Shown here piece after piece: positions 26,372-36,024 of a DNA stretch of 64,000 nt (the stretch's first letter is position 1; every line of letters begins with the position of its first letter). The notes under the pieces are model-generated. The model had not been told where the DNA came from, did no database searches, and saw nothing but the letters and a program-made list of their open reading frames with translations. The stretch is from Maribacter algicola (lineage in GTDB: Bacteria; Bacteroidota; Bacteroidia; Flavobacteriales; Flavobacteriaceae): NCBI RefSeq assembly GCF_003933245.1, contig NZ_QUSX01000002.1:1259128-1323127 (forward strand), in the 5' to 3' direction. Made by a program: the position numbers and the translations under genes.

Positions 26372-29300
26372 ATGAAATTCAAAGGCATCAACGGGTACGT
26401 TCTAACATTAGTTTTACTATTGACCTTACATAATTCATGTGAAAAAAGAAAAGCCCCACTTATTGAAATCAATCCTAAAAACAGCATTGTCCTAATTGGC
26501 AACAATCTAGGGTCGAGAATGCTGAACTTTGGATTTTTTGAAACCGAAATGCACTTGAGATTTCCAAATGATTCTTTATTGATACGTAATATGTGTGATG
26601 GTGGGAATACCCCGGGATTTAGACCACATTCGTCCAGAAACTCCCCTTGGGCATTTCCAGGAGCGGAAAGGTTTCAAACGGAACTTGCCCAAAACTCGGG
26701 AAGTGAAGGATTTTTTCCTACTCCGGATGAATGGTTGACCCAATTAAAAGCGGATATAATCATCGGGTTTTTTGGTTACAATGAATCTTTCGAAGGTCTG
26801 GAGGGTCTGGAAAATTTTAAGGGAGAGTTGGAGGCTTTTATTCAACATACTAAAAATCAGAGATATAATCTAAAAAGTAGCCCAATATTAGTACTGGTAT
26901 CCCCTATAGCCTTTGAAGACCTTTCCAATAAAATGGACCTACCCAATGGCAAAAAGGAGAATGAAAATTTAAAACTGTACACCCAGGCGATAAGGGAAAT
27001 CAGTTTTAACAACCAAGTACCCTTTATAGATGTTTTTACTCCTACCCAGGAGTGGTTTGAGGATGATGAAGACCATACCTTAGATGGTTCCCAATTGAAT
27101 AAAAAAGGATATGAAAAATTCGCAGCATATTTGGCAGAAAAAATAACTGGAATCCCAAATATAGATGGTGGATCCAAACGTATGGCCATTAACAAAATGG
27201 TAAACGAAAAAAATTTCTACTGGCACAACGATTATAAAATCCCCAATGGGGTGCATGCCTACGGGAGACGTTACGATCCCTTTGGACCGGACAATTATCC
27301 CTATGAAAAAATAAAGGTGAGGGAAATGACAGCGATCAGGGATACCGCCATTTGGTCTCGGTTACAAAATGAAGACTATGACATTGCGAAAGCGGATGCC
27401 AATACCACAGTGCTCCCCGAAGTTGAGACCAACTATAATCTTGCTGACGAAGGCGAAATTATTACGTATAAATACGGTGAAGATGCTTTGGAAACCCTAA
27501 CGGTACCCAATGGTTATAAAGTAGAAATGTTTGCTTCGGAAAAAGAATTTCCGGATCTGGCAAATCCCGCGCAGATATCCTTTGATAACAAAGGAAGGCT
27601 TTGGGTAGCCACACTCCCCTCCTATCCCCACTATCGTGTTGGGGATTCCAAACCGAATGATAAATTAATCATTTTGGAAGACACGGACAATGATGGCAAA
27701 GCAGATAAGCAAACCGTTTTTGCAGACAGCCTAAACCTTCCCATAGGATTCGAGTTTGCCCCAGAAGGTGTATATCTCAGTCAGGGCACGAACCTAAAAC
27801 TTTTAACCGATACCGATGGCGATGACAAGGCCGATAAAATCGAAATCCTGCTCAGTGGTTTTGATGACCATGACACCCATCACGCCATTTCCGCTTTTTG
27901 TGCGGACCCTTCCGGAGCTTTCTACATGGCAGAAGGCGTGTTCCTGCATACCAACGTGGAGACTTCCTATGGCACAGTGCGAGGCACCAACGGAGGCTTT
28001 TATCGGTACAACCCTCAACGGAAAAAATTGAATCGCGCCGTTCAAGTAAGTATACCTAACCCATGGGGAATCGCTTTTGATGATTGGGGACAGGATTTTT
28101 TCCTTCATACTTCCGGTCCTACGGCTAATTGGATGATGCCAAGCACCTTAAAATCGATTTATGGCGTAGCATCTCCGTTGACAGAGGACCTTATCGAGGA
28201 GGCGCACCGAGTTAGACCAACCTCGGGGTTGGAATTCATCTCCAGCAGACATTTTCCGGATGAAGTCCAGGGTGATATGCTCCTGGCCAATTCCATCGGA
28301 TTTTTGGGAATGAAGCAGCATCAGGTCATGGAAGATGGTACGGGATATAAAACAAAACATCGGCTGGACCTCATCAGCAGTACGGACAAAAACTTTAGGC
28401 CCGTAGAAATGGAATTCGCCCCAGATGGTTCCCTGTATGTTGTAGACTGGCACAATGTACTCATAGGCCATATGCAACACAATGCACGGGACCCTTTGAG
28501 GGACCATGTCCACGGAAGGATTTACCGAATCACCTATCCCTCCAGACCCTTGGTGGAACCTGCCAAAATCGATGGCGCATCCATAGAGACCTTATTGGAA
28601 AACCTAAAACTACCAGAATATAGGACCCGATACAGAACCCGACGGGAACTTAGGGCCAGAAATACGGATGAAGTTTTGGAGAAACTACAAACGTGGGTTT
28701 CCAAATTGGATAAAAGTGATGAAAATTATGAACATCACAGATTGGAAGCGCTATGGGTTACATGGGGTTTAAACAAGGTGAACAAGAAACTTTTGGAGGA
28801 ACTTCTCCTATCCCAAGACCATCGGGTTCGGGCCGCTTCTGTGAGAGTGTTGAGGTATATGGGGCATCAACTGGAAAATTCCCAAGAACTTTTAAAAATT
28901 GCCGCTGCCGATTCTCACGGGAGAGTCCGCCTAGAGGCCATTACAGCGGCTTCGTGGCTACCGGAAAAAGAGGGAATGGAAATTTTGGAGGTTGCCCGCC
29001 AACATCCTTTGGATAGGTGGATGGAAGATTCCTATAAATTCGCCGAAACAAGGCTTACAGGAAACTTTTTGAACAGAGACGAAGAAGAAAACCTCATCAC
29101 TACCCTTGAGGGAGATGCTTTAAAAGTATTCGCCAAAGGAAAGAAAATTTACGAGACCGAAGGATACTGTATAACCTGTCACCAAGAAAGTGGGACAGGT
29201 CTTCAACAGGCCGGTTATCCCACTTTGGTAAACCAACAATGGGTCACAGGGGATGAGGAGAGGCTCATAAAATTGGTTTTACATGGACTGTACGGACCCA

Positions 29301-29527
29301 TGGACGTGATGGGCAATCATTATGAAGGACAAGTTCCCATGATGCCTTTTAAGGGGCTATTGAACGATGAAGAGGTGGCCGCGGTATTGACCTATGTACG
29401 AAATGCCTTTGGCAACAAAGCCTCCGTTATAGAACCCGAGTCAGTAAAAAAAATCAGGGACGCCACTAAGGACCGAAAAGGATTTTATACCCCGGAGGAA
29501 TTATTGAAGGAACACCCAATGAAATAA
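26372..29527 (+). CDS. PVC-type haem-binding sugar dehydrogenase-like lipoprotein with SGNH-like N-domain
   Basis: This 1051-residue lipoprotein (lipobox HNSC, Cys23) has several domains. Residues about 35-265 form an SGNH-hydrolase-like domain: LIGNNLGSRM stands where GDS is expected, GFFGYNES gives block III, and HTLDGSQLNKKGY lies at the last block. The nucleophile Ser and the final His appear replaced. About 375-730 is a glucose/sorbosone-dehydrogenase-type propeller (RLWVATLPSYP, EFAPEGVYLSQG, GRIYRITY). HEAT-like repeats follow at about 740-900, then a c-type cytochrome domain with Cys933-x2-Cys936-His937. It probably oxidises a sugar and passes electrons to a respiratory partner outside the cytosol. 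ThuA follows 18 bp later. Confidence 0.88.
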   Translation: MKFKGINGYVLTLVLLLTLHNSCEKRKAPLIEINPKNSIVLIGNNLGSRMLNFGFFETEMHLRFPNDSLLIRNMCDGGNTPGFRPHSSRNSPWAFPGAERFQTELAQNSGSEGFFPTPDEWLTQLKADIIIGFFGYNESFEGLEGLENFKGELEAFIQHTKNQRYNLKSSPILVLVSPIAFEDLSNKMDLPNGKKENENLKLYTQAIREISFNNQVPFIDVFTPTQEWFEDDEDHTLDGSQLNKKGYEKFAAYLAEKITGIPNIDGGSKRMAINKMVNEKNFYWHNDYKIPNGVHAYGRRYDPFGPDNYPYEKIKVREMTAIRDTAIWSRLQNEDYDIAKADANTTVLPEVETNYNLADEGEIITYKYGEDALETLTVPNGYKVEMFASEKEFPDLANPAQISFDNKGRLWVATLPSYPHYRVGDSKPNDKLIILEDTDNDGKADKQTVFADSLNLPIGFEFAPEGVYLSQGTNLKLLTDTDGDDKADKIEILLSGFDDHDTHHAISAFCADPSGAFYMAEGVFLHTNVETSYGTVRGTNGGFYRYNPQRKKLNRAVQVSIPNPWGIAFDDWGQDFFLHTSGPTANWMMPSTLKSIYGVASPLTEDLIEEAHRVRPTSGLEFISSRHFPDEVQGDMLLANSIGFLGMKQHQVMEDGTGYKTKHRLDLISSTDKNFRPVEMEFAPDGSLYVVDWHNVLIGHMQHNARDPLRDHVHGRIYRITYPSRPLVEPAKIDGASIETLLENLKLPEYRTRYRTRRELRARNTDEVLEKLQTWVSKLDKSDENYEHHRLEALWVTWGLNKVNKKLLEELLLSQDHRVRAASVRVLRYMGHQLENSQELLKIAAADSHGRVRLEAITAASWLPEKEGMEILEVARQHPLDRWMEDSYKFAETRLTGNFLNRDEEENLITTLEGDALKVFAKGKKIYETEGYCITCHQESGTGLQQAGYPTLVNQQWVTGDEERLIKLVLHGLYGPMDVMGNHYEGQVPMMPFKGLLNDEEVAAVLTYVRNAFGNKASVIEPESVKKIRDATKDRKGFYTPEELLKEHPMK

Positions 29528-29545
29528 TATATAAAAAAGACTGGT

Positions 29546-30535
29546 ATGATCAAAATATTCAAGTTGAAACACGTTTTGCTATCCACATTTCTTATACTTC
29601 TTTTTTCCTGCAAAGAAGAAAAAAAGCAACCCGAAACCAAAGAAGCAAAAACTGAAAATCCCCTCCATATCGTTTTTGTTACTGGGGATGAGGAATATCG
29701 TTCCGAGGAGTCCATGCCCATGCTCGCCTCTATTGCCAAAAGGGAGTTGAACGCCAAGGTAACCGTTTGCTATGCCTTGGATTCCACAGGTACGATAGAC
29801 CCCAATAGAACGGACCATATTTCCAACTTGAATGCGCTTGAGGATGCTGACTTAATGGTCATTTTCACTCGGTTTCGCCAATTGCCGGAGGATGAACGGA
29901 ATTACATCTCCAATTACGTGGAATCTGGAAAACCAATTGTAGGGTTTAGAACGGCCACACATGCCTTCAATTATGAAGACCCTGCCTTGGAATATTGGAA
30001 CAACGAGTGGCCCACCAAAGTATTCGGCCAACAATGGATTACCCACCATGGTCATTTCGATGATGGAAAATTCCCAGTAACCGAAATTACGGCCTTGGAC
30101 TCCACCAATCAAATCCTAAACGGGTTCAAACCTTTTCAAGCATATTCTTGGCTCTATCATGTGGATGGGGGGGATTGGAGCCTCTATGGGGATTCACAGC
30201 CTATTCTCCAAGGACATTCCTTAAAATCCCAACATGAAATCGATGGTAACTTGGATAAGTTCCCGCTGACAAACCCAGTAGCCTGGACCAAAAGCTATAC
30301 CGGAAATAGCGGTAAAAAGGCAAGGGTATTTTTTACTACACTGGGGCACCCCTATGATTTTAAAATGCCGGAGGTACGGAAAATTGCCATGAACGGAATT
30401 TTCTGGGCTTTGGGCAAGGAAAATCAAATTCCTGAAAATGGGGTGAACGTGACCTTATCAACACCGTTTGAACCCAACAACTCCGGGTTCGGTAAAAAAT
30501 ACAAATTGAACCGAAAGCCACAACCGATTCAATAA
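29546..30535 (+). CDS. ThuA domain lipoprotein
   Basis: This 329-residue lipoprotein (lipobox LLFSC, Cys22) has a ThuA domain (PF06283, class I glutamine-amidotransferase-like fold) over nearly its full length: IVFVTGDEEYRSEESMP near residue 42, GFRTATHAF near 135, HHGHFDD, and a closing RVFFTTLGHPYDF. Proteins of this family were first linked to trehalose utilisation and are associated with 3-keto-sugar processing. It directly follows the cytochrome-type dehydrogenase and is surely in the same transcript. A catalytic Cys of glutaminases is not visible, so it is not an amidotransferase. Confidence 0.9.
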   Translation: MIKIFKLKHVLLSTFLILLFSCKEEKKQPETKEAKTENPLHIVFVTGDEEYRSEESMPMLASIAKRELNAKVTVCYALDSTGTIDPNRTDHISNLNALEDADLMVIFTRFRQLPEDERNYISNYVESGKPIVGFRTATHAFNYEDPALEYWNNEWPTKVFGQQWITHHGHFDDGKFPVTEITALDSTNQILNGFKPFQAYSWLYHVDGGDWSLYGDSQPILQGHSLKSQHEIDGNLDKFPLTNPVAWTKSYTGNSGKKARVFFTTLGHPYDFKMPEVRKIAMNGIFWALGKENQIPENGVNVTLSTPFEPNNSGFGKKYKLNRKPQPIQ

Positions 30536-30647
30536 TAGCGTAGTGTAAGTATATAATATTAGCGGCCTTGTGGGATGGAGGTCTACCTTGATTCTTATCT
30601 CACTGATAACCTAAATTGTAAGTAGGGATTCCTAAAAGTATGCTAAG

Positions 30648-32381
30648 GTGGTGTGGACCTATACTAAAAATCCTATTTTTGAAAAAAAATTCGTGTTGCG
30701 TTATATCCTATTGGGAACCTTGTCCCTGCTCTTAACCTTTTCCGGTTTCTCTCAAGAAACCGCTGAAGAGCCTAAACAAATCAATATTGTTTATGGGGCC
30801 AATTTCACAAAAAACGAAACTGAATATCCCGGAGCTTCTATTTTCAGTAAAGATGAAAGACAGGTCCAGTTTGAACACCAAGGTGCCGACCTTTGGTGTG
30901 ACGTGGCCATCTATTTTCAAAGAGAAAACCGTCTCGAGGCCATTGGCAATGTGCTTTTAAAACAAGGGGATTCCATAGAGATGACCGCGAAAAAAATAAA
31001 CTACCAGGGTGACGAAAAACTAGCAAAGGCGTGGGGGGATGTAGTTCTAAAGAACGCACAAATGACCCTACGAACAGACACCTTACGCTTGGACAGAATC
31101 AAACAAGAGGCCTACTATCAGGACAATGGTACCGTAATAGATTCCGCCAATACCTTGACCAGCAAAATAGGTAGGTATTTTATGGAGTTAAAGAAATATC
31201 AGTTTTTGGACAGTGTCCATATCGATAATCCGGAGTACATATTGGATTCGGAGCAACTGGATTATTATACAACCTCCAAAAATGCCTACATGTACGGTCC
31301 TTCGACCATAGTTGGGGAAACCTATAAAATCTATTGCGAAAGAGGGTTTTACGACACCAAGGTGGAGAGTGGCTACGGCATAAAAAATACGAAAATCAAT
31401 TATAACAATCGCATCGTAGAGGGGGATAGCGTTTATTTTAACAAGGCCAGGGAATTTGCATCGGCAACCAATAATATCACCGTTACGGACACCATAAACA
31501 ATGGAGTAATAAGAGCCCATTATGCCGAAGTCCATAAAGCAAAAGATTCGGTTTTCGCCACGAAAAGGGCCGTATCCATACTTGTGCAAGAACTCGATTC
31601 GCTTTATGTACATGGCGATACCCTGATGGTCACTGGAAAACCGGAAGAACGGATTACAAGGGCCTTTAGAAATGCCAAGTTCTTTAAAAAAGACCTTAGC
31701 GGCAAGTGTGATTCCATCCATTCCGAGGAAAAAACAGGTATCACGCAACTCATAAAAAACCCCATTTTATGGAACGGGGCCAACCAAATGACAGGCGACA
31801 GTATACACTTAATTTCAAACTTGGAAACGGAAAAACTCGATTCACTCAAAGTTCTTGAAAACGCCTTTATCATCTCCTTGGATAGTATCAGTAAAAAAGG
31901 ATATAACCAAGCCAAGGGTATTAATTTGTACGGTCAATTTATAGAAAACGAGTTAAAGATCATTGACCTTGTCCAAAATACTGAAGTTATCTATTACATG
32001 TATAACGATGACGATGAACTCATTGGAATAGATAAAACAGTCTGTAGTGCCATTAGAATAACCATGGCCAATAACGATGTGGAAGACCTTACTTTTTTTA
32101 CCAATCCAGACGGGACTATTTACACGGAAGCAGAACTTCCGGAAAATAGTAGGATCCTTAAGGGTTTTATTTGGCGTGGGGATGAACGTATCCTTACCAA
32201 GGATGATATTTTTGATGAAGATGACAACAACATTGAATTGGTGACCATTAGGGGTATCGATAATCCCATAGATATTGATGCGGAGGAAGAGGAACGGAGT
32301 CAAAATAACAGTGATCCGGTCAACAATATTACCAATTCCAAAGCAACGAACCCAAGGAAAAAGAATTCCACAAAAAAATAA
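30648..32381 (+). CDS. OstA/LptA-like organic solvent tolerance family protein
   Basis: This 577-residue protein has an N-terminal hydrophobic leader ending in FSGFSQ, then repeated beta-jellyroll OstA-type segments (LEAIGNVLLKQGDSIEMTAKKI, GDEKLAKAWGDVVL, TLRTDTLRLDR). OstA/LptA domains bind lipopolysaccharide and bridge it through the periplasm, so a role in lipid transport to the outer membrane is likely. The C-terminus is acidic and then Lys/Asn-rich. The start is uncertain: GTG 30648 gives the longest form, and GTG 30651 or GTG 30693, directly before the signal core, are alternatives. No in-frame ATG precedes the signal. The aminotransferase gene follows 15 bp later. Confidence 0.85.
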   Translation: MVWTYTKNPIFEKKFVLRYILLGTLSLLLTFSGFSQETAEEPKQINIVYGANFTKNETEYPGASIFSKDERQVQFEHQGADLWCDVAIYFQRENRLEAIGNVLLKQGDSIEMTAKKINYQGDEKLAKAWGDVVLKNAQMTLRTDTLRLDRIKQEAYYQDNGTVIDSANTLTSKIGRYFMELKKYQFLDSVHIDNPEYILDSEQLDYYTTSKNAYMYGPSTIVGETYKIYCERGFYDTKVESGYGIKNTKINYNNRIVEGDSVYFNKAREFASATNNITVTDTINNGVIRAHYAEVHKAKDSVFATKRAVSILVQELDSLYVHGDTLMVTGKPEERITRAFRNAKFFKKDLSGKCDSIHSEEKTGITQLIKNPILWNGANQMTGDSIHLISNLETEKLDSLKVLENAFIISLDSISKKGYNQAKGINLYGQFIENELKIIDLVQNTEVIYYMYNDDDELIGIDKTVCSAIRITMANNDVEDLTFFTNPDGTIYTEAELPENSRILKGFIWRGDERILTKDDIFDEDDNNIELVTIRGIDNPIDIDAEEEERSQNNSDPVNNITNSKATNPRKKNSTKK

Positions 32382-32396
32382 GCAAATAGCGTTGGG

Positions 32397-33572
32397 ATGA
32401 AAGAGGACTTCCTCAAATATCAGGCACAGACTTCCCTATATCCATTGGCAATGGAAATCTCACATGCCAAGGGCAGCTATATTTATGATGTTCAAGGAAA
32501 TACCCATTTGGATTTTGTTGCAGGAGTATCGGCCTGCAGCTTAGGACATTGTCATCCAAAAGTAGTTGAGGCCATTAAAAAACAGGCCGATGAATATATG
32601 CATGTGATGGTGTATGGCGAATATGCACAATCCCCTGCCATCGAATATGCAAAACTGTTGCAACAAAACCTCCCCCCCAATCTTGAAGTTACCTATTTGG
32701 TCAATTCGGGAACGGAGGCCATGGAAGGGGCCCTAAAACTGGCTCGACGATATACGGGCAGATCGCAAATTATTGCAGCCCATAACGCCTATCACGGTAA
32801 CACGATGGGCAGTTTGAGCCTCATGGACTATGAGGAAAGAAAAGCGCCATTTAGACCCTTAATCCCGGATGTACACCACATACGATTTAATCAAGATGAG
32901 GATATCAATTTGATTACCGAAAAAACCGCCTGTGTAGTGCTTGAAACCATACAGGGTGGCGCCGGATTTATAGTGCCCGAAAACGACTATTTAAAAAAAA
33001 TAAGTAAAAAGTGCAAAGAGGTAGGTGCCCTATTGATTTTGGATGAAATACAACCTGGTTTTGGAAGAACGGGAAAACTATTTGCCTTTGAACATTTTAA
33101 CTGTGCCCCGGATATACTGGTAATTGGCAAAGGAATGGCCTCAGGAATGCCCGTAGGTGCCTTTATTGCGGGTCGCACCATTATGGACACTTTAAGCGAT
33201 GGCCCAAAAATGGGGCATATCACCACGTTTGGGGGCAACCCCGTCATTGCCGCCGCTAGCCTTGCAACACTTCAAGTACTCCTGGATACACCCTTGATTG
33301 CGGAAACCCTTGAAAAGGAAAAATTGTTCAGGGAAACCCTGACCCATCCCAAAATCAAGGAAATTAGGGGAAAAGGGCTAATGCTGGCCTTAATCATGGA
33401 AACTCCGGAAATAGCGGATAGATTGGTTTTGACAGCCAAGGAAAACAACCTCATTCTATTTTGGCTACTTTTTGAAAAAAGGGCCGTTCGCATTTCCCCG
33501 CCTTTAACCATTTCTAAGGAAGAAATTTTAGTAGGATGTAAGGTTATTCTTGATATTCTTGACGGAATCTGA
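32397..33572 (+). CDS. class III aminotransferase (acetylornithine/aspartate aminotransferase family)
   Basis: This 391-residue PLP enzyme of fold type I, class III, belongs to the group annotated as aspartate aminotransferase family or acetylornithine-like. It has LVNSGTEAMEGALKLAR near 103, AYHGNTMGSLS near 131, the PLP-binding Asp in LILDEIQPGFGRTG near 216, and the Schiff-base Lys in VIGKGMASGMPVGAF near 244. The amino donor cannot be fixed from the sequence, and there are no arginine biosynthesis genes alongside. It is distinct from the ornithine aminotransferase at 52.4-53.7 kb. It follows the OstA gene by 15 bp and is probably co-transcribed with it. Confidence 0.9.
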   Translation: MKEDFLKYQAQTSLYPLAMEISHAKGSYIYDVQGNTHLDFVAGVSACSLGHCHPKVVEAIKKQADEYMHVMVYGEYAQSPAIEYAKLLQQNLPPNLEVTYLVNSGTEAMEGALKLARRYTGRSQIIAAHNAYHGNTMGSLSLMDYEERKAPFRPLIPDVHHIRFNQDEDINLITEKTACVVLETIQGGAGFIVPENDYLKKISKKCKEVGALLILDEIQPGFGRTGKLFAFEHFNCAPDILVIGKGMASGMPVGAFIAGRTIMDTLSDGPKMGHITTFGGNPVIAAASLATLQVLLDTPLIAETLEKEKLFRETLTHPKIKEIRGKGLMLALIMETPEIADRLVLTAKENNLILFWLLFEKRAVRISPPLTISKEEILVGCKVILDILDGI

Positions 33573-33674
33573 CAATAACATGTTAACTAATTTGTTAATA
33601 ATATAGATGGAATAGATTGAGCTTCGCACCTAAAAAGTTTAATTTTAAATCCATAGTTAAACCAAAACGTTCCT

Positions 33675-35078
33675 ATGGCGTTAGAATCTAACGAAAGACC
33701 TGACAAGCCCATTACCAAGTTTGAATCGATGCTCAAGACCGATGATGTCTATTTTTTTGACGCTGAGGACTTTGAGGACATAATACATTACTATCTCAAC
33801 AATGGTAAGATTTCTTTGGCTAAAAAGGGGATTAAAATAGGTTTACAACAACACCCGGGTTCCATAGAACTTAAACTTTTACAGGTGGAGGTGTTGGTAT
33901 TTGAAAACCATTTGGAGAATGCGGAGAAGTTATTGGATGAATTGGAGTTGTTAGATATGAACAACGAAGAAATTTACATCCAAAGGGCCAATATATTTTC
34001 CAAAAAGGACAATCACGAAGCGGCAGTTTCCCTACTTCAAAAGGCACTGGAGTTTACTTCGGATTCTTTTGACATCTATTCCTTGCTGGGCATGGAATAT
34101 TTGTTCATGGACGACTTTAAATTGGCCAAGGAAAGTTTTATGAAATGTGTGGAGTTCGATAATGAGGATTACTCTTCGCTTTATAACGTCATCTACTGTT
34201 TTGAATTTTTGGAGGACTATGACGGGGCCATATATTACCTGAACGAATACTTGGACAAAAACCCCTATTGCCAAGTAGCTTGGCACCAATTGGGTAAACA
34301 GTACTATGAGAAACATATGTATCAAGAAGCCCTCACCTCATTTGACTTTGCCATTATTTCAGATGATTCCTTCATTGGCGCCTATTTTGAAAAAGGCAAA
34401 GTGTTGGAGAAACTCGGGAATTATGCGGAGGCCATTGAAAATTATGAGACCACCATCACTATAGAGGACCCTACTTCACATGCCTTTCTTCGCATAGGGA
34501 AATGCTACGAAAAGTTGAAAAACAAGGAAATGGCAAAGTACTATTTTTACCAAACCGTTCATGAAGATCCCTTGCTGGACAAAGGTTGGTTGGCCATTAC
34601 GAACTTTTACTACAACAACAAAAACTACGAAAAGGCACTTTATTATATAAACAAGGCATTGAACATTGATGGGGAAAACCCACTGTATTGGAAAAAATGT
34701 GCCAACATCAATTTTGCCTTAGAGAATTATGACCAAGCCGATTTCGCCTACAAACAAGTGGTGGATTTAGGAAACTATGAATTGGAAACATGGTTAAAGT
34801 GGGCCGATGTTGCCCATTTTAATGGCGACACCTTGTCCGCCTTACAAATTCTCTCACAAGGGCGGGAATTTTATCCAAAAAATCTTAAGATAATCTATAA
34901 ATCTGTTGGGTTCAATTTGATTCAAAAGGATTTCATCAACGCCAGAATCTGCCTTTTGGATGCCTTAAAACTGGATAAAAAACGCAAACAACTTCATCTT
35001 TTTAACAAACAATTTCCCCAATACAGCAATTCCGAATGGATTAATACTATTTTAGCAAACTACAAAAAAGCTTCTTGA
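33675..35078 (+). CDS. tetratricopeptide repeat protein
   Basis: A 467-residue soluble protein made of about eleven TPR-type helix pairs from residue 35 onward. Typical units are EAAVSLLQKALEFTSDSFDIY, NYAEAIENYETTITIEDP and NYEKALYYINKALNIDGENP, each with the alternating small/large hydrophobic pattern. It has no signal peptide and no other domain, so it is probably a cytosolic scaffold for protein contacts. It lies 102 bp after the aminotransferase and 19 bp before the first DUF368 gene, and I recall this TPR-DUF368-aroE-DUF349 order in other Flavobacteriaceae. The partner is unknown. Confidence 0.9.
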   Translation: MALESNERPDKPITKFESMLKTDDVYFFDAEDFEDIIHYYLNNGKISLAKKGIKIGLQQHPGSIELKLLQVEVLVFENHLENAEKLLDELELLDMNNEEIYIQRANIFSKKDNHEAAVSLLQKALEFTSDSFDIYSLLGMEYLFMDDFKLAKESFMKCVEFDNEDYSSLYNVIYCFEFLEDYDGAIYYLNEYLDKNPYCQVAWHQLGKQYYEKHMYQEALTSFDFAIISDDSFIGAYFEKGKVLEKLGNYAEAIENYETTITIEDPTSHAFLRIGKCYEKLKNKEMAKYYFYQTVHEDPLLDKGWLAITNFYYNNKNYEKALYYINKALNIDGENPLYWKKCANINFALENYDQADFAYKQVVDLGNYELETWLKWADVAHFNGDTLSALQILSQGREFYPKNLKIIYKSVGFNLIQKDFINARICLLDALKLDKKRKQLHLFNKQFPQYSNSEWINTILANYKKAS

Positions 35079-35097
35079 AGTTTCACTCCAAAGATGT

Positions 35098-36012
35098 ATG
35101 GGAAATAGAAATTTTTTAGAGTATGTATTTATCACACTCAAAGGAATGGCCATGGGTGCCGCTGATGTTGTGCCCGGCGTTTCAGGAGGTACGATCGCGT
35201 TTATATCAGGAATTTACGAAGAACTGATCACAGCTATCAACAACATCAATCTTGGACTATTGAAAACCTGGAGAACCAATGGTTTTAAATCTGTTTGGAA
35301 GATTGTCAATGGAAATTTTCTACTCGCACTTTTTACCGGTATTTTTATAAGCCTCTTTTCTTTGGCCACTTTGGTAAGTTGGTTGTTGGATAACCAGCCG
35401 GTGTTGCTTTGGTCCTTCTTTTTTGGGTTGGTGTTGGCCAGTGTCTTTTTTGTAGGCAAGGAAATCAAACAATGGAATTTGGGAATCGTCTTTTCTTTGA
35501 TTATGGGAGCCTTGGTGGCCTTTTACATTACCACTCTTCCACCCAGCGACAATATTGAAAGCCTTCCGTATCTCTTTATTTCTGGGGCATTGGCCGTTTG
35601 CGCCATGATATTGCCCGGAATCTCCGGGGCCTTTATTCTGGTGCTTTTAGGATCGTACAAAACCATATTGGATGCGGTCCACAGCAGGGATTTTGCGGTA
35701 ATTATAACGGTTGCTCTAGGCGCTGTTTTTGGACTTTTAAGTTTCGCCCGATTGTTAAAATGGATGTTCACCCACTATAAGAACATTACGTTGGCCATAC
35801 TTACCGGTTTTATTCTGGGATCGCTCAATAAAATATGGCCTTGGAAACGCATCTTGGAAACCAAGGTATTTGGAAATAAAACGGTTGTAATAGATACGAA
35901 TACATCTCCCTTGAATTATGATGGAGACCCTCAAATATTATATGCCATCATTGCAGCCCTCATAGGTTTTTCCCTTATTTTTATCTTGGAAAGAACAGCT
36001 TCCAAAAAGTAA
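35098..36012 (+). CDS. DUF368 polyprenyl-phosphate transporter family protein (copy 1)
   Basis: This 304-residue integral membrane protein has about eight hydrophobic segments. The DUF368 hallmark appears twice: GAADVVPGVSGGTIAFISGIYEE near residue 20 and MILPGISGAFILVLLGSY near residue 170, two related re-entrant repeats. DUF368 proteins (PopT) have been reported to recycle undecaprenyl phosphate across the inner membrane in other bacteria. Here the same function is inferred. A second member follows 12 bp later, so the pair may form a heterodimer or act on different lipids. Confidence 0.92.
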   Translation: MGNRNFLEYVFITLKGMAMGAADVVPGVSGGTIAFISGIYEELITAINNINLGLLKTWRTNGFKSVWKIVNGNFLLALFTGIFISLFSLATLVSWLLDNQPVLLWSFFFGLVLASVFFVGKEIKQWNLGIVFSLIMGALVAFYITTLPPSDNIESLPYLFISGALAVCAMILPGISGAFILVLLGSYKTILDAVHSRDFAVIITVALGAVFGLLSFARLLKWMFTHYKNITLAILTGFILGSLNKIWPWKRILETKVFGNKTVVIDTNTSPLNYDGDPQILYAIIAALIGFSLIFILERTASKK

Positions 36013-36024
36013 GTGAGGTCCCAA

